Shown: positions 35,489 to 46,101, counted from the stretch's first letter. The stretch is 64,000 bases of DNA from Alphaproteobacteria bacterium (GCA_016861165.1 BOKV01000007.1:1-64000); one strand, 5' to 3'. Notes: a model not told the origin generated them from the letters alone. Program-made: numbers and translations.

Positions 35489-38135
35489 CGATGATCCCCC
35501 TGATCTCGCCGCGGCAGGAGCCGCAATTGGTGCCGGCGCCGGTGGCCGCGCCGACGGCGGCGACGCTGGCGCAGCCGGACCGGGCGGCAGCGGCGATCTC
35601 GCCGGCGCCGACCCCGAAGCACGAACAGACGATGGCGCCCTTGTCCGGCATGTCGGCAGCCGGCCGCCCGGCGACCAGCCGCCAGCGCGCCGCGCGCTCG
35701 GCGTGTTCGAGGCCAAGCTGGCGCACGGCCCAGCTGCGCGACACCGCCACCGGTTCGGGCGCCAGGAACAACGCGGCGGCGAGGCGCGGCCCGTCGAACA
35801 GCGCCAGGCGGCCGTGGCCGTGCTCGCCGTCGCGATAGGCGACCGCTTCGAGGCCATCGCGGCACTCGGCGCCGAACAGCACGCGGGCCACCGCTTCGAT
35901 GTCGCCGAGCGGCTTGCCGTGGGCGAGTTCAAGCCGCCAGCCACCCTCGATGCGACCGACCGCCCAGTAGTCGCAATGGCGTGCATCGGGCCGACATTGG
36001 CTGACGGCGAAGCCGTGCACGAGCGCCGCGAAGCGCCGGACGCTGACCGCCGCCCGCTTCAATGCCGGCTGGCCGGAGGTGGGGTCGGTGACGGCGGCAA
36101 TGACGGCGTCGATGCGGGCGCGGCCGGCGTACTTGTCGTTCCAGTGCATCGGCACGAACACGGCGCCGCGCCGCTGGCGATCGGTGATGCGGGCGCGCAC
36201 CAGCACGCGGCCGTGAGCGCTGGCGACCTCGACGATGTCGGCGTCGGTGACGCCGAACGCGGCGGCGTCGGCGGGATGGAGCTCGGCGAAGGGTTCGCCG
36301 ACATGAGCCGACAGGCGCGCGCTCTTGCCCGTCCGCGTCAGCGTGTGCCAGTGGTCGCGCACGCGCCCGGTGTTGAGAACCAGCGCGTGGCCGCCGGTCG
36401 TCCGCGCGGCGACGGCGGGCTCGGTGGCGATGAAGCGCGCCTTGCCATCGGGTGTGAAAAAGCCGCCACTGGCAAAGAACCGGGTGGAGATCGGCTGCGC
36501 GCCGGCCGGCCGTGGCCACTGGAACGGCTCCAGCCGGTCGTAATCGGGCCGCGAGATGGCGGCGAACGCGCCTACGTCGAGGTCGCGGCTGCCGCCGTTC
36601 TCGAACGCGGTCATGGCGGCATATTCGGCGAAGACGGCGGCCGCGTCGGACCAGGCGAAGGCATCGCCATGGCCGAGCCTGCGGCCAAGTTCGGCAATCT
36701 GCTGCCAATCGGCGCGCGCCTCGCCCGGCGCCGGGAGAAAGGCGCGCTGGCGCGAGACGCGCCGCTCCGAATTGGTGACCGTGCCGTCCTTCTCGCCCCA
36801 GGCCAACGACGGCAGGCGGACATGGGCGAGCCGGGTGGTGTCGGTCTGCGCCATCACGTCGGAGACGACGACGAAGGGGCAGGCGGCGAGCCCGGCGCGC
36901 ACCGCATCGGCTTCGGGCAGGCTGTCGACCGGGTTGGTTGCCATGATCCACAGCGCCCTGATGCGGCCGTCGCCCACGGCGCGGAACAGGTCAACCGCCT
37001 TCAGCCCGGCACGCGCGGCGATCGTCGGCGAACGCCAGAAGCGCCGGGCGATATCGCGGTGGCCGGCATCCTCGATGTCGAGATGGGCGGCCAGCATGTT
37101 GGCGAGGCCGCCGACCTCGCGTCCGCCCATGGCGTTGGGCTGGCCGGTCAGCGAGAACGGCCCCATGCCGGGCCGGCCGATGCGCCCGGTCGCCAGATGG
37201 CAGTTGATGATGGCGTTGACCTTGTCGGTGCCGCAGGCCGACTGGTTGACGCCCTGGCTGAAGACGGTGACGGTCTTCTCGGTTGCCGCGAACAGGGCGT
37301 AGAACTGGCCGATCTGACGCGCCGGCAAGCCGGTCAGCGCGGTGACCGTGCCGAGGTCCATCCGGCTGGCGACGGCGAGCGTGGCCTCGAAGCCGGTGGT
37401 AAAGCGGGCAATGTAGTCGCGGTCGAGCGCGGTCGACCGCGCCAGATGGCCGAGCAGGCCGGCAAACAGCGCCACATCGCCGTCGGGAGCAATCGCCAGA
37501 TGCAGGTCGGCCGCGTCGGCGCTCATCGTGCGGCGCGGGTCGACCAGCACGACGCGCATCCGCGGCCGCCTCTCGCGCGCCGCGGCGATGCGCTGGTGGA
37601 GCACGGGATGACACCAGGCCGGGTTGGCGCCGACGATCACCACGAGGTCGGCCAGGTCGAGGTCCTCATAGGTGCCGGGCACCGTGTCGGAGCCGAAGGC
37701 GCGGCGGTGACCGGCGACCGAGGAAGCCATGCACAGGCGCGAATTGGTGTCGACATTGGCCGCGCCGATGAATCCCTTCATCAGCTTGTTGGCGACGTAA
37801 TAGTCCTCGGTCAGCAATTGCCCGGAGAGGTAGAAGGCGACGCTGTCGGGGCCGTGCCGATCGATGGCGTCGGCGAACTTGGCGGCCACCAGTGCCATCG
37901 CCTCGTCCCATGTCGCGCGGCGCTCGCCGACATGCGGGTGGAGCAGGCGGCCGTCGAGGTCGAGGGTATCGGCGAGCGCCGACCCCTTGGAGCACAGGCG
38001 TCCGAAATTGGCGGGGTGATCGGGGTCGCCGCGGACGCTGACAGCGCCGCCGGCGGCGACCCCGGCCAGCACGCCGCAGCCCACCCCGCAATAGGGGCAG
38101 GTGGTCCTCACCTCGCGTGCCTGAGCCAATGCCAT
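35460..38135 (-). CDS. nasA: Assimilatory nitrate reductase, molybdopterin subunit
   Basis: An 891-residue cytoplasmic enzyme reducing nitrate to nitrite. The N-terminal [4Fe-4S] ligands are C13, C16, C20 and C48 (CPYCGVGCG ... LCSKG). The molybdopterin-binding regions follow (NSRLCMASSVAGHRRAFGSD and the MGGREVGGLANMLAAHLD block). The C-terminal ~60 residues form a BFD-like [2Fe-2S] domain (CSCFGVGAGEI ... GTNCGSCRGEIRG), typical of the larger NasA class. It is 5 nt downstream of nirD. Electron donor unknown (ferredoxin or NADH via a partner). Neighbours nrtABC-nirBD-cysG make it clearly assimilatory. Confidence 0.96.
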   Translation of the reverse strand: MALAQAREVRTTCPYCGVGCGVLAGVAAGGAVSVRGDPDHPANFGRLCSKGSALADTLDLDGRLLHPHVGERRATWDEAMALVAAKFADAIDRHGPDSVAFYLSGQLLTEDYYVANKLMKGFIGAANVDTNSRLCMASSVAGHRRAFGSDTVPGTYEDLDLADLVVIVGANPAWCHPVLHQRIAAARERRPRMRVVLVDPRRTMSADAADLHLAIAPDGDVALFAGLLGHLARSTALDRDYIARFTTGFEATLAVASRMDLGTVTALTGLPARQIGQFYALFAATEKTVTVFSQGVNQSACGTDKVNAIINCHLATGRIGRPGMGPFSLTGQPNAMGGREVGGLANMLAAHLDIEDAGHRDIARRFWRSPTIAARAGLKAVDLFRAVGDGRIRALWIMATNPVDSLPEADAVRAGLAACPFVVVSDVMAQTDTTRLAHVRLPSLAWGEKDGTVTNSERRVSRQRAFLPAPGEARADWQQIAELGRRLGHGDAFAWSDAAAVFAEYAAMTAFENGGSRDLDVGAFAAISRPDYDRLEPFQWPRPAGAQPISTRFFASGGFFTPDGKARFIATEPAVAARTTGGHALVLNTGRVRDHWHTLTRTGKSARLSAHVGEPFAELHPADAAAFGVTDADIVEVASAHGRVLVRARITDRQRRGAVFVPMHWNDKYAGRARIDAVIAAVTDPTSGQPALKRAAVSVRRFAALVHGFAVSQCRPDARHCDYWAVGRIEGGWRLELAHGKPLGDIEAVARVLFGAECRDGLEAVAYRDGEHGHGRLALFDGPRLAAALFLAPEPVAVSRSWAVRQLGLEHAERAARWRLVAGRPAADMPDKGAIVCSCFGVGAGEIAAAARSGCASVAAVGAATGAGTNCGSCRGEIRGIIDAHRAVAAG

Positions 38136-38140
38136 CGCGG

Positions 38141-38479
38141 TCAGGTCGCCCTGGTGGCGCCCGCTAGGAGCGCGATGAACAGCCGCCCGTCCTCGTTGCG
38201 GACCGGGATGATCGTGACCGAACCCACATCGGCTCCCTGCGCCTGGCCCGTCTCCAGCGAGATCACCCAGTTGTGCAGCGGACAGGTCACCGAGGCGCCG
38301 TGGACGATGCCCTGCGACAGCGGCCCGCCCTTGTGCGGGCAGTGGTCCTCGATGGCGAAGACGCGGTCATCGGCGGTGCGGAACACGCCGATGCGGCCCC
38401 GCGGCGTCGCCACGCAGCGGGCACCGCGCCGCGGAATGTCGTCGATGGTGCCGATGGCGATCCAGTTGCCGGCGCTCAT
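38141..38479 (-). CDS. nirD: Nitrite reductase small subunit (Rieske-type)
   Basis: A 112-residue Rieske-fold subunit of assimilatory NADH-nitrite reductase. The Rieske ligands are present: CPHKGGPL and CPLHNW (Cys-x-His and Cys-x2-His), so it should hold a [2Fe-2S] cluster, unlike some NirD proteins that lack it. I start at ATG 38479, preceded by the SD GGGAGG at about 5 nt. It is followed 5 nt later by nasA. It is separated from nirB (upstream in the pathway) by an opposite-strand hicAB pair, which is unusual, so it must be expressed from its own promoter or by read-through. Confidence 0.93.
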   Translation of the reverse strand: MSAGNWIAIGTIDDIPRRGARCVATPRGRIGVFRTADDRVFAIEDHCPHKGGPLSQGIVHGASVTCPLHNWVISLETGQAQGADVGSVTIIPVRNEDGRLFIALLAGATRAT

Positions 38480-38578
38480 TCCCACCTCCCGTGCGCACTA
38501 CACACTTCTACACAAAGCCTGGTTGCGACCCGGCAATCGATCCGGTATCCTCGCGTGAGCAACGCGAAGTCGAATCCG

Positions 38579-38785
38579 GTGCCCGACAAACGCAATCAGA
38601 CGCCGCGGGAAGTTGCGACCCGATTGCGCCGAGAGGGCTGGGTGCTTAAGCGCAAGGGCCCCGGCGATCACGTTCAATTCACGCATCCGAACAAGCCGGG
38701 GAAGGTAACGGTCGACATGGGCGCTGGCCGCATACCGACGGGCACACTGAGGTCGATCTTTCGGCAGGCAGGATGGCGTTGGTAA
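38579..38785 (+). CDS. hicA: HicA-type mRNA interferase toxin
   Basis: A 68-residue protein. The block TPREVATRLRREGWVLKRKG, the catalytic His region GDHVQFTHPNKPGKVTV and the ending PTGTLRSIFRQAGW match HicA dsRBD-fold toxins that cut mRNA. The His is preserved. The start is uncertain: GTG 38579 is preferred because a plausible promoter (TTGCGA 38523-38528, 17-nt spacer, TATCCT 38546-38551) would start transcripts near 38558; GTG 38555 is the alternative. It lies on the strand opposite to the nas operon, 100 nt from the nirD start, and is followed by hicB after 27 nt. Confidence 0.85.
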   Translation: MPDKRNQTPREVATRLRREGWVLKRKGPGDHVQFTHPNKPGKVTVDMGAGRIPTGTLRSIFRQAGWRW

Positions 38786-38812
38786 GAGCATGACAGAACC
38801 GGAGGCCCGCTC

Positions 38813-39217
38813 ATGGCCCTCGCCTACGCACTGATTCACGAAGAGGACGGCATTTTCGGAATTTCGTTCCCCGACTTCCCCGGCTGCGTTTCGACGGGCA
38901 GGTCGGAAGACGAGGTCTTGCGCAAGGGCGCCGAGGCCCTGTCGTTCCACGTCGCCGGCATGGTGGAGGACGGTGACCCGGTACCAATACCGCGCTCCAT
39001 CGCCGAACTCCGCGCCGACCCCTCCTTCGGGGACGATGCGCGGGACGCGATCCTGGCGCTGGTTTCCATCGATCTTCCCGGCCGGGCCGTGCGGCTCAAC
39101 ATCTCGATGGATGAGACGTTGGTGGACGCGATCGATCGCGCGGCCTCCGCCGCCGGGCAGTCCCGCTCGGCCTTCCTGGCGGAGGCCGCGCGCCGCAGGC
39201 TGAAGGGGGCAGCCTGA
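38813..39217 (+). CDS. hicB: HicB-type antitoxin
   Basis: A 134-residue protein. The N-terminal partial RNase H-fold segment (GIFGISFPDFPGCVSTGRSE) is the typical HicB toxin-binding domain, and the C-terminal block (RLNISMDETLVDAIDRAASA) fits a ribbon-helix-helix DNA-binding fold, so the pair can repress itself. The SD CGGAGG lies just upstream of ATG 38813. The stop at 39217 is only 2 nt from the convergent nirB stop, so there is no room for separate terminators and antisense overlap of the transcripts is expected. Confidence 0.88.
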   Translation: MALAYALIHEEDGIFGISFPDFPGCVSTGRSEDEVLRKGAEALSFHVAGMVEDGDPVPIPRSIAELRADPSFGDDARDAILALVSIDLPGRAVRLNISMDETLVDAIDRAASAAGQSRSAFLAEAARRRLKGAA

Positions 39218-39219
39218 CA

Positions 39220-41679
39220 TCACTCAGCCGCCTCCGCAAAGCCGATTGCCGCGAGCGACCGGAATTCGTGGCCGTCCCTGCCGGCCGCCCGCTCGGCCCA
39301 CGGGTCGACCTGGGCGAATTTCTGACTGAACACGAAGCGGTCGAAATAGGCCTTGCGCCGGTCGGCGTCCTCGACGATCTGGCGGCGGATTTCGTCGACG
39401 CCGACGCGCCCGGCCCACTTGTAGATACGCTCCAGATAGCGGCCATGCTCGCGGTACATCTGCACCAGCGCGACGATGTGCTCGAGCGCGGCGTCCTCGC
39501 TGGCGACATGGCAGAGCACCTCGGTGCCCTTTATGTCGAGACCGGCGGCACCGGCGAAGTGGATGTCATAGCCCGAATCCACGCAGACCACGCCGACATC
39601 CTTGCAGGTGGCCTCGGCGCAGTTGCGCGGGCAGCCGGAGACGGCCATCTTGACCTTGGCCGGCGTCCACGAGCCCCACATGAACTTCTCGATGCGGATG
39701 CCGAGCCCGGTCGAATCCTGCGTGCCGAAGCGGCACCAGTCGGAACCGACGCAGGTCTTGACCGTCCTGAGGCCCTTGGCATAGGCGTGGCCGGAGACGA
39801 AGCCGGCCTTGCCGAGCTCGGCCCACACCGCCGGCAGGTCCTCCTTCTTCACTCCCAGCATGTCGATGCGCTGGCCGCCGGTGACCTTGACCGTCGGGAT
39901 GTCGAACTTCTCGGCCACGTCGGCGATGGCGCGCAGCTCCCTGGCCGAGGTGACCCCGCCCCACATGCGCGGAACCACCGAATAGGTGCCATTCTTCTGG
40001 ATGTTGGCGTGCACGCGCTCGTTGACGAAACGCGACTGGTAGTCGTCGGCATATTCGTCCGGCCAGTCGCAGACGAGGTAGTAGTTGAGCGCCGGCCGGC
40101 ACTTGGCGCAGCCGCAGGAGGTCTTCCACTGCAATTCCTGCATCACGGCGGGAATCGTCTTCAGTTGCCTGGCCTTGATCAGACGGCGCACGTCGTCATG
40201 GCCGAGATCGGTGCAGCCGCACATCGGCTGGACGGCGGCCGGATTGTAGGATTCGCCCAGCGTCAGCCTCATGAGCTGCTCGACCAGGCCGGTGCAGGTC
40301 CCGCACGAAGCCGACGCCTTGGTGTGGGCGCGCACGTCTTCCAGCGTCCTCAGCCCGCGGGCGGTGATCGTGCCGGTGATCCTTCCCTTGCAAACGCCGT
40401 TGCAGCCGCAGATCTCCGCGTCATCCGGCAAGGCTGCAACGGCCGCCATAGGGTCCAGCGGTTCACCCCCCTGATAGGCCTGGCCGAAGATCAGGGTGTC
40501 GCGCATGGCCGCGATGTCGACCTGCTTCTTCTTGAGTTCGTTGAACCAGGCGCCGTCGGCGGTATCGCCATAGAGGACGGTGCCGATGATGCGGTCGTCC
40601 CTGATCACGAGGCGCTTGTAGATGCCGGCGGCCGCGTCGCGCAGCACGATCTCCTGACGATCCGCGCCGTCGGCGAAATCGCCCAGCGAATAGAGATCGA
40701 TGCCGGTGACCTTGAGCCGGGTCGGCGTGTCGGCGTGGACGAACCGCGCCGTCGCGTCGCCGGCAAGCCGCGCGGCGGCGACGCGGGCCATCTCGTAAAG
40801 TGGCGCCACCAGGCCGTAGACGCGGCCGTCGACCTCGGCGCATTCGCCCAGCGCCAGGATGGCCGGGTCGCTGGTTGCCATGCCCTCGTCGACGACGATG
40901 CCGCGGTTGACCGCAAGCCCCGCCTCCCCGGCCAGCGCCGCATTGGGGCGGATGCCGACGGCCATGACCACCAGCGAGGCGGGGATCAGCGTGCCGTCGG
41001 CCAGTTCGACGCCCTCGACGCGGCCGTTGCCGACAATGGCTCTGGTGTCGGCCCTGGTGATGACCCTGATGCCGCGCCCTTCCAGTTCCTTCTGCAGCAG
41101 GTAGCCGGCGGCGGTGTCGAGCTGGCGCTCCATCAGCGTCGGCATCAGATGCAGGACGGTCACCTCCATGCCGCGCTCGTTGAGGCCGGCGGCCGCCTCA
41201 AGCCCGAGCAGGCCGCCGCCGATCACCACCGCACGGTCGCGCGACTGGGCGGCGAGCAGCATTGCCTGGACGTCGTCGAGATCTCGGTAGGTGAGCACGC
41301 CGGGCAGATCGTGGCCGGGGACCGGGATGATGACCGGGTTGGAGCCGGTGGCGATAACCAGCCGGTCGTAGGCGGCAACCTTGCCGTGCTCGGAAGTCAC
41401 GGTTTTTGCCGCGCGATCGATGGCGACGATCCGGTGGCCCTTGTAGAGCATCACGCCGTGGTCGACATACCAGCCGTCGCCATGAATGATGATCTGCTCG
41501 TAGGATTTCTCCCCCGACAGCACGGGCGACAGCATGATGCGGTCGTAGTTGACGCGCGGCTCGGCATTGAAGATCGTGACCGCGTAGCGGCCGGGCGCGC
41601 TCTCAAACAGGTGCTCCAGCATGCGCCCCGGCGCCATGCCGTTGCCGATGATGACGAGCTTTTCCGTCATGGGCTTCAT
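39220..41679 (-). CDS. nirB: Assimilatory nitrite reductase large subunit
   Basis: An 819-residue NAD(P)H-dependent siroheme enzyme reducing nitrite to ammonium. It has an N-terminal FAD/NAD oxidoreductase domain ([36 protein letters not shown]), BFD-like [2Fe-2S] motifs ([12 protein letters not shown] and [11 protein letters not shown]) and the C-terminal siroheme/[4Fe-4S] domain with [14 protein letters not shown]. All cluster cysteines appear present. The start ATG 41679 overlaps the nrt ATPase stop (ATGA); ATG 41670 is an alternative. Siroheme is supplied by CysG. The gene's small-subunit partner, nirD, lies beyond the hicAB insertion. Confidence 0.96.
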   Translation of the reverse strand: MKPMTEKLVIIGNGMAPGRMLEHLFESAPGRYAVTIFNAEPRVNYDRIMLSPVLSGEKSYEQIIIHGDGWYVDHGVMLYKGHRIVAIDRAAKTVTSEHGKVAAYDRLVIATGSNPVIIPVPGHDLPGVLTYRDLDDVQAMLLAAQSRDRAVVIGGGLLGLEAAAGLNERGMEVTVLHLMPTLMERQLDTAAGYLLQKELEGRGIRVITRADTRAIVGNGRVEGVELADGTLIPASLVVMAVGIRPNAALAGEAGLAVNRGIVVDEGMATSDPAILALGECAEVDGRVYGLVAPLYEMARVAAARLAGDATARFVHADTPTRLKVTGIDLYSLGDFADGADRQEIVLRDAAAGIYKRLVIRDDRIIGTVLYGDTADGAWFNELKKKQVDIAAMRDTLIFGQAYQGGEPLDPMAAVAALPDDAEICGCNGVCKGRITGTITARGLRTLEDVRAHTKASASCGTCTGLVEQLMRLTLGESYNPAAVQPMCGCTDLGHDDVRRLIKARQLKTIPAVMQELQWKTSCGCAKCRPALNYYLVCDWPDEYADDYQSRFVNERVHANIQKNGTYSVVPRMWGGVTSARELRAIADVAEKFDIPTVKVTGGQRIDMLGVKKEDLPAVWAELGKAGFVSGHAYAKGLRTVKTCVGSDWCRFGTQDSTGLGIRIEKFMWGSWTPAKVKMAVSGCPRNCAEATCKDVGVVCVDSGYDIHFAGAAGLDIKGTEVLCHVASEDAALEHIVALVQMYREHGRYLERIYKWAGRVGVDEIRRQIVEDADRRKAYFDRFVFSQKFAQVDPWAERAAGRDGHEFRSLAAIGFAEAAE

Positions 41680-43421
41680 TCCGCTGCTTCGGTGACGGCG
41701 GGCGAGCCGGTGCGCGCCGCACGCTGGCTCCTGATCTGTTCGAGCACCGCCGGATCGGGATCGGCCCCACCCTCATAGGCTTCGAGGAAGTCGAGCAGTT
41801 CCTCGCGATAGGCGTAGTAGTCGGGGTGGGCGAGCAGGGCCTTGCGCGAGCGCGGCCGCGGCAGGTCGACCGTCATGATGTTGCCGATCCTGGCATTGGG
41901 GCCGTTCGACATCATCACCACCCGGTCGGCGAGCAGGATCGCCTCGTCGACGTCGTGGGTGACGCAGATGGCGGTGACCTGCGTGCGCGCCCACACGTCC
42001 ATCAGCACGTCCTGCAGCTCCCAGCGGGTGAGCGAATCGAGCATGCCGAACGGCTCGTCGAGCAGCAGCAGCTTGGGCGACAGCGAGAAGGCGCGCGCGA
42101 TGCCAACGCGCTGTTTCATGCCGTTCGACAGTTCCGCCGCAAGCTTGTGCATGGCGTCGCCCAGCCCGACGCGGTGGAGGTAGTATTCGACGATGTCGCG
42201 CCGTTCGGCGGCGGTGGCGTCGGGATAGACGCGGTTGACGCCGAGCGCCACGTTCTCGCGCGCCGTCAGCCACGGCATCAGCGACGGCGCCTGGAAGACG
42301 ACCGCCCGGTCGGGGCCGGCGCCGCCGACCTCCTTGCCGTCGAGCACGATGCCGCCGCCGGAAATCCTGTTGAGGCCGGCCACCATCGACAGCACGGTCG
42401 ACTTGCCGCAGCCCGAATGGCCGATGAGCGTGACGAACTCGCCCTTGTCCATCTTGAGGCCGAAGCCGTCGACGACGGTCAGCGGTCCCTTTGGCGTCGG
42501 ATAGACCTTGCGCACCTCGTAGAACTCGACATAGCGCTTGCCGATCGGCGAGCCGGCCGCCTTCAGATAGGCCCGCGGCGGCGCGTCCTTCCGGGTGATC
42601 GGCACCACGCTGGGCAGTCGGATGTCGGTGTCGAGGTCGGCGGCGCGCTCGGCCCCGACCTCCATGAGGTACTGTGTTACCGCCGCGCGCAGGCGGATGA
42701 ATTCGGGGTCGTGGTTGACCTCGCCGCGGTCGCGCGGCCGCTTCAGCCTGACCTCGAAGGCGGGCCCCAGCGTCGCCTTCGGCCCGGGCTTGAGCGGCAC
42801 GATGCGGTCGGCGAGCAGAATCGCCTCGTCGACATCGTTGGTGATCAGGATGATCGTCTTGTTCTCGCGCTGCGAGATGGCGGCGAGCTCGTCCTGCAGC
42901 TTGGCGCGGGTCAGCGCGTCGAGCGCCGACAGCGGCTCGTCGAGGAGCAGGATGTGCGGCTGCATGGCAAGCGCGCGGGCAACCGCCACGCGCTGGCGCA
43001 TGCCGCCGGACAGCTCGGCCGGCCGCCGGTCGACAGCGTGCGACAGGCCGACCATGTCGACATATTTGCGGACGATCGCCTCGCGCTCGGCCTTCGGCCT
43101 GTCGCCAAGGACGGCGTCGACGGCGAGCGCCACATTGCCCTCAACCGACAGCCACGGCATCAGCGAATAGGACTGGAAGACGACGCCGCGGTCCGGCCCC
43201 GGCCCCGACACCGCCCGCCCGCTGACGCGGATCTCGCCGGCGTCGGGCCCGATCAGCCCGGCGATGGCCGAGATGAGCGTGGTCTTGCCGGAGCCGGAAA
43301 AACCGACGATGGCGACGAACTCGCCTTCCTCGACGGCGAGGTTGATGTCGGCGAGCACCTCCGTGCGCGCCGCCCCGTCGCCATAGCCCTTGGCGAGACC
43401 GGTGATTTCGACGAATGCCAT
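41676..43421 (-). CDS. nrtC: Nitrate ABC transporter ATPase, two fused ATP-binding domains
   Basis: A 581-residue protein with two complete ABC domains in tandem. Domain 1 has Walker [10 protein letters not shown], signature [15 protein letters not shown] and Walker [13 protein letters not shown]. Domain 2 has Walker [10 protein letters not shown], signature [15 protein letters not shown] and Walker [14 protein letters not shown] basic/acidic linker (about 220-300) joins them. In cyanobacteria these are separate NrtC/NrtD chains; Rhizobiales commonly have the fused form. It pairs with NrtB and NrtA. It lies 14 nt downstream of nrtB and overlaps nirB by ATGA, so transport and reduction are coupled. 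Confidence 0.92.
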   Translation of the reverse strand: MAFVEITGLAKGYGDGAARTEVLADINLAVEEGEFVAIVGFSGSGKTTLISAIAGLIGPDAGEIRVSGRAVSGPGPDRGVVFQSYSLMPWLSVEGNVALAVDAVLGDRPKAEREAIVRKYVDMVGLSHAVDRRPAELSGGMRQRVAVARALAMQPHILLLDEPLSALDALTRAKLQDELAAISQRENKTIILITNDVDEAILLADRIVPLKPGPKATLGPAFEVRLKRPRDRGEVNHDPEFIRLRAAVTQYLMEVGAERAADLDTDIRLPSVVPITRKDAPPRAYLKAAGSPIGKRYVEFYEVRKVYPTPKGPLTVVDGFGLKMDKGEFVTLIGHSGCGKSTVLSMVAGLNRISGGGIVLDGKEVGGAGPDRAVVFQAPSLMPWLTARENVALGVNRVYPDATAAERRDIVEYYLHRVGLGDAMHKLAAELSNGMKQRVGIARAFSLSPKLLLLDEPFGMLDSLTRWELQDVLMDVWARTQVTAICVTHDVDEAILLADRVVMMSNGPNARIGNIMTVDLPRPRSRKALLAHPDYYAYREELLDFLEAYEGGADPDPAVLEQIRSQRAARTGSPAVTEAAE

Positions 43422-43435
43422 CGCTTGTGCCCTCC

Positions 43436-44518
43436 CTACCGGTTCGCTTGGAAAGTGAAGGCCGACTGCAGCGCGAACATGATCCGGTCGAGGACGAAGC
43501 CGATCAGGCCGATGGTGAGCACCGCCACCATGATCTTGGCGAGCGACTGCGAGGAGCCGTTCTGGAACTCGTCCCAGACGAACTTGCCGAGACCGGGATT
43601 CTGCGCCAGCATCTCGGCGGCGATCAGCACCATCCAGCCGACGCCGAGCGACAGCCGCAACCCGGTGAAGATCAGCGGCAGCGCCGACGGCAGCACCAGC
43701 TTGCGGATCGTCGTCGCGGTCGACAGCTGCAGCACCTTGCCGACATTGACGAGGTCCTTGTCGATCGAGGAGACGCCGAGCGCGGTGTTGATCAGCGTCG
43801 GCCACAACGAGCACAGCGTCACCGTGACCGCCGAGATGACCAGCGACTTCGGCAGCATCTCCGACGGGTCGAGATAGACCGCCGACACCACCATGGTGAC
43901 GATCGGCAGCCAGGCCAGCGGCGACACCGGCTTGAAGATCTGGATGAGCGGATTGATGGCGCCGTTGAAGGCGGCCGACAGGCCCGAGGCGATGCCGAGC
44001 GGCACGGCGATCGCCGTGGCGATCACGAAGCCGAGCCCGACCGTCTTCAGCGAGGTGATGATCTGGTCGACATAGGTCGGCTTGCCGGTATAGGCGCGCA
44101 CCTTGACCATCCCGGACTTGCCCTCGGCGAGGAGCTGGCGGTTGCGCTCGTCCTGACGCGCGTGGAAGGCGGTTTCCTTGTCGCGCTCGGCGCGATGGTC
44201 GGCCCACAGGTTGACCGCCTGCTCCCAGACCTGGACCGGCCCCGGCACCGCGCCGAGCGAGGTCTGCACGCGCGGCGCCAGCGAGCCCCAGGCGAGCAGG
44301 AAGAGGGCAATGCCGACCAGCGGAATGACCAGCACGCGCTTGAGCTCGCCGAGCTGTTCGCGCGGGCTGTCGCCGGCGGCGATCCGCAGGAGCGGGGTCA
44401 GCCACGACAGGCCGAGCGCGTCGAGCCAGCGCGAGGCCCGGCTGATGCGCGCAAACAGCGCGGCCTTGCGTTCGAGCCGGGCGGCGGCGCCGTCGATGAT
44501 GTCGCTCGCATTTGTCAT
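43436..44518 (-). CDS. nrtB: Nitrate ABC transporter permease
   Basis: A 360-residue inner-membrane permease with about six helices ([40 protein letters not shown] in between) and the standard EAA-like loop ([20 protein letters not shown]). The N-terminus has an amphipathic extension with an Arg-rich segment. It resembles the NrtB/SsuC/TauC family, and the context of nrtA and the fused ATPase makes nitrate the best substrate guess. It starts 71 nt after the nrtA stop; the ATPase starts 14 nt after it ends. Confidence 0.93.
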   Translation of the reverse strand: MTNASDIIDGAAARLERKAALFARISRASRWLDALGLSWLTPLLRIAAGDSPREQLGELKRVLVIPLVGIALFLLAWGSLAPRVQTSLGAVPGPVQVWEQAVNLWADHRAERDKETAFHARQDERNRQLLAEGKSGMVKVRAYTGKPTYVDQIITSLKTVGLGFVIATAIAVPLGIASGLSAAFNGAINPLIQIFKPVSPLAWLPIVTMVVSAVYLDPSEMLPKSLVISAVTVTLCSLWPTLINTALGVSSIDKDLVNVGKVLQLSTATTIRKLVLPSALPLIFTGLRLSLGVGWMVLIAAEMLAQNPGLGKFVWDEFQNGSSQSLAKIMVAVLTIGLIGFVLDRIMFALQSAFTFQANR

Positions 44519-44589
44519 TTGCGGGTCCCTGATGTTGTCGCGTTGCGGGGGCGGGGCGGCCGCGAGCGGCCACCCCGGCGTGGCCGGTG

Positions 44590-45981
44590 TCAGCCGCCGA
44601 CAACCTCGGCGCCTTCGACCTTCTGGTTCGATTTCAGGCCGATCGACAGACTGTCGATGAAGGCGTTGGGCTGGCGCGCATCAAAATGGACGCCGTCGAT
44701 GTTGTTGGCGTGCGGCGCCCGGTAGCCGTCGGTATCCCAGGGGAAGTCGTCCTTGCCGGCCTTGCCCTCCTCGACCAGCAGCCGTGCCGCCTCGAGGTAG
44801 ATTTCCGGCTTGTAGACCTTCCTGGCAATCTCCTGGTACCAGTCGTCCGGCTTGTGCTCGCCGATCTGCCCCCAGCGGCGCATCTGGGTCAGGTACCAGA
44901 CCGCGTCGGAATAGTAGGGATAGGTGGCGAAATAGCGGAAGAAGACGTTGAAGTCGGGCACCTCGCGCTTGTCACCCTTCTCGTATTCGAACGTGCCGGT
45001 CATCGAGTTGGCGATGACCTCCTCGTCGGCGCCGACATATTCGGGCTGCGAGATAATGCGCACCGCCTCGGCGCGGTTGGCGTTGTTGTTCTCGTCGAGC
45101 CAGATGGCGGCGCGGATCAGCGCCTTGGTGATGGCGAGGGTGGTGTTGGGGTACTGCTCGGCGAAATCGGCGCGCAGGCCGAACACCTTCTCCGAACGGC
45201 TCGGCCAGATCTCGAAATCGGTGATGATCGGAACGCCGATGCCCTTGAAGACGGCCTGCTGGTTCCACGGCTCGCCGACGCAGTAGCCGAGGATGGTGCC
45301 CGATTCGAGCGTCGCCGGCATCTGCGGCGGCGGGGTGACCGAGATCAGCACGTCGCCCTGGATCTGCCCGGAGATGTCGGTCTGCGAATAAAAGCCGGGA
45401 TGGACGCCGCCGGCCGCCAGCCAGTAGCGCATCTCGTAATTGTGGGTGGAGACCGGAAAGACCACGCCGAGATTGAACGGCTTGCCCTCGGCCTTGTAGG
45501 AGTCGATGACCGGCTTCAGGTAGTCGGCCTTGATCGGATGCACCGCCTTGCCGCCCTCGACGGGCACGTGGGGCTTCATCCTCTCCCAGATCTCGTTGGA
45601 CATGGTGATGGCGTTGCCGTTCAGATCCATCGAGAAGGGCGTGATCATGTGGGCTTCGGTGCCGAAACCGATCGTGGCGGCGATCGGCTGGCCGGACAGC
45701 ATGTGGGCGCCGTCCAGTTCGCCGGTGATCACCCGGTCGAGCAGCACCTTCCAGTTGGCCTGCGGCTCTAGCGTCACGTAGAGCCCTTCGTCCTCGAAGA
45801 AGCCGAGTTCCTTGGCGATGGCGAGCGGCACCATGTCGGTCAGCTTGATGAAGCCGAACTTCAGCTCGTCCTTCTCGACGGCGAGCATCTCGGCGCGGGC
45901 GGCCGGAACGACAAGCGCGGAGAGGACGGCCGCGCCCAGGACGGCGCGAACACCCTTGCTCAGTTTGGCGAAGATCATCAT
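44590..45981 (-). CDS. nrtA: Nitrate ABC transporter substrate-binding protein
   Basis: A 463-residue exported protein with a signal peptide (about 1-30, ending PAARAEM) and an NrtA/CmpA-type fold ([58 protein letters not shown]). The first gene of the nrtA-B-CD-nirB-(hicAB)-nirD-nasA-cysG set. Its 5' leader contains an intrinsic terminator and an ANTAR-type hairpin, and a sigma54 promoter lies further upstream, so expression requires nitrogen limitation plus nitrate. The SD AGGAGA is well placed for ATG 45981. Confidence 0.95.
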   Translation of the reverse strand: MMIFAKLSKGVRAVLGAAVLSALVVPAARAEMLAVEKDELKFGFIKLTDMVPLAIAKELGFFEDEGLYVTLEPQANWKVLLDRVITGELDGAHMLSGQPIAATIGFGTEAHMITPFSMDLNGNAITMSNEIWERMKPHVPVEGGKAVHPIKADYLKPVIDSYKAEGKPFNLGVVFPVSTHNYEMRYWLAAGGVHPGFYSQTDISGQIQGDVLISVTPPPQMPATLESGTILGYCVGEPWNQQAVFKGIGVPIITDFEIWPSRSEKVFGLRADFAEQYPNTTLAITKALIRAAIWLDENNNANRAEAVRIISQPEYVGADEEVIANSMTGTFEYEKGDKREVPDFNVFFRYFATYPYYSDAVWYLTQMRRWGQIGEHKPDDWYQEIARKVYKPEIYLEAARLLVEEGKAGKDDFPWDTDGYRAPHANNIDGVHFDARQPNAFIDSLSIGLKSNQKVEGAEVVGG

Positions 45982-46016
45982 CGGTCTCCTGTTCGACCCG
46001 CTTGCGCGGAAACAAC

Positions 46017-46071
46017 AAAAAAGCCACCGAACCGTCCTGCCCGCCTTGGCGGGGCATGTCGGTCTGGCGGC
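46017..46071 (-). terminator. Intrinsic terminator in the nrtA leader
   Basis: On the minus strand a roughly 23-bp imperfect stem (GCCGCCAGACCG... pairing with ...CGGTTCGGTGGC, 46023-46071) with a GCC-AA-GGC apex is followed by six T residues (46022 down to 46017). It lies 36 nt before the nrtA start codon. Such a terminator inside a leader, with NasT upstream, indicates antitermination control. Confidence 0.85.
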
Positions 46072-46083
46072 TCTGCCGGATTG

Positions 46084-46101
46084 GCGCCCGTCATTGGACG
46101 C
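46084..46101 (-). promoter_or_regulatory. ANTAR-type hairpin (A1/G4 hexaloop)
   Basis: Read on the minus strand, GCGTCCAATGACGGGCGC forms a 6-bp stem (GCGTCC/GGGCGC, one G-U pair) closing a hexaloop AATGAC, with A at position 1 and G at position 4, the two bases conserved in ANTAR target loops. It lies between the inferred start site and the terminator. A second canonical loop upstream (P1) is not clear; GCC-TCCCAA-GGC lacks the A1/G4 pattern. Confidence 0.6.

Noticed and set aside
35364-38558. A 1,064-residue plus-strand frame across nasA
   Set aside because: It is antisense to the nitrate reductase with low-complexity Arg/Gly content and no domain. The nasA frame has all expected motifs.
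39268-41778. An 836-residue plus-strand frame across nirB
   Set aside because: Antisense shadow of nirB; no recognisable motif and no Shine-Dalgarno.
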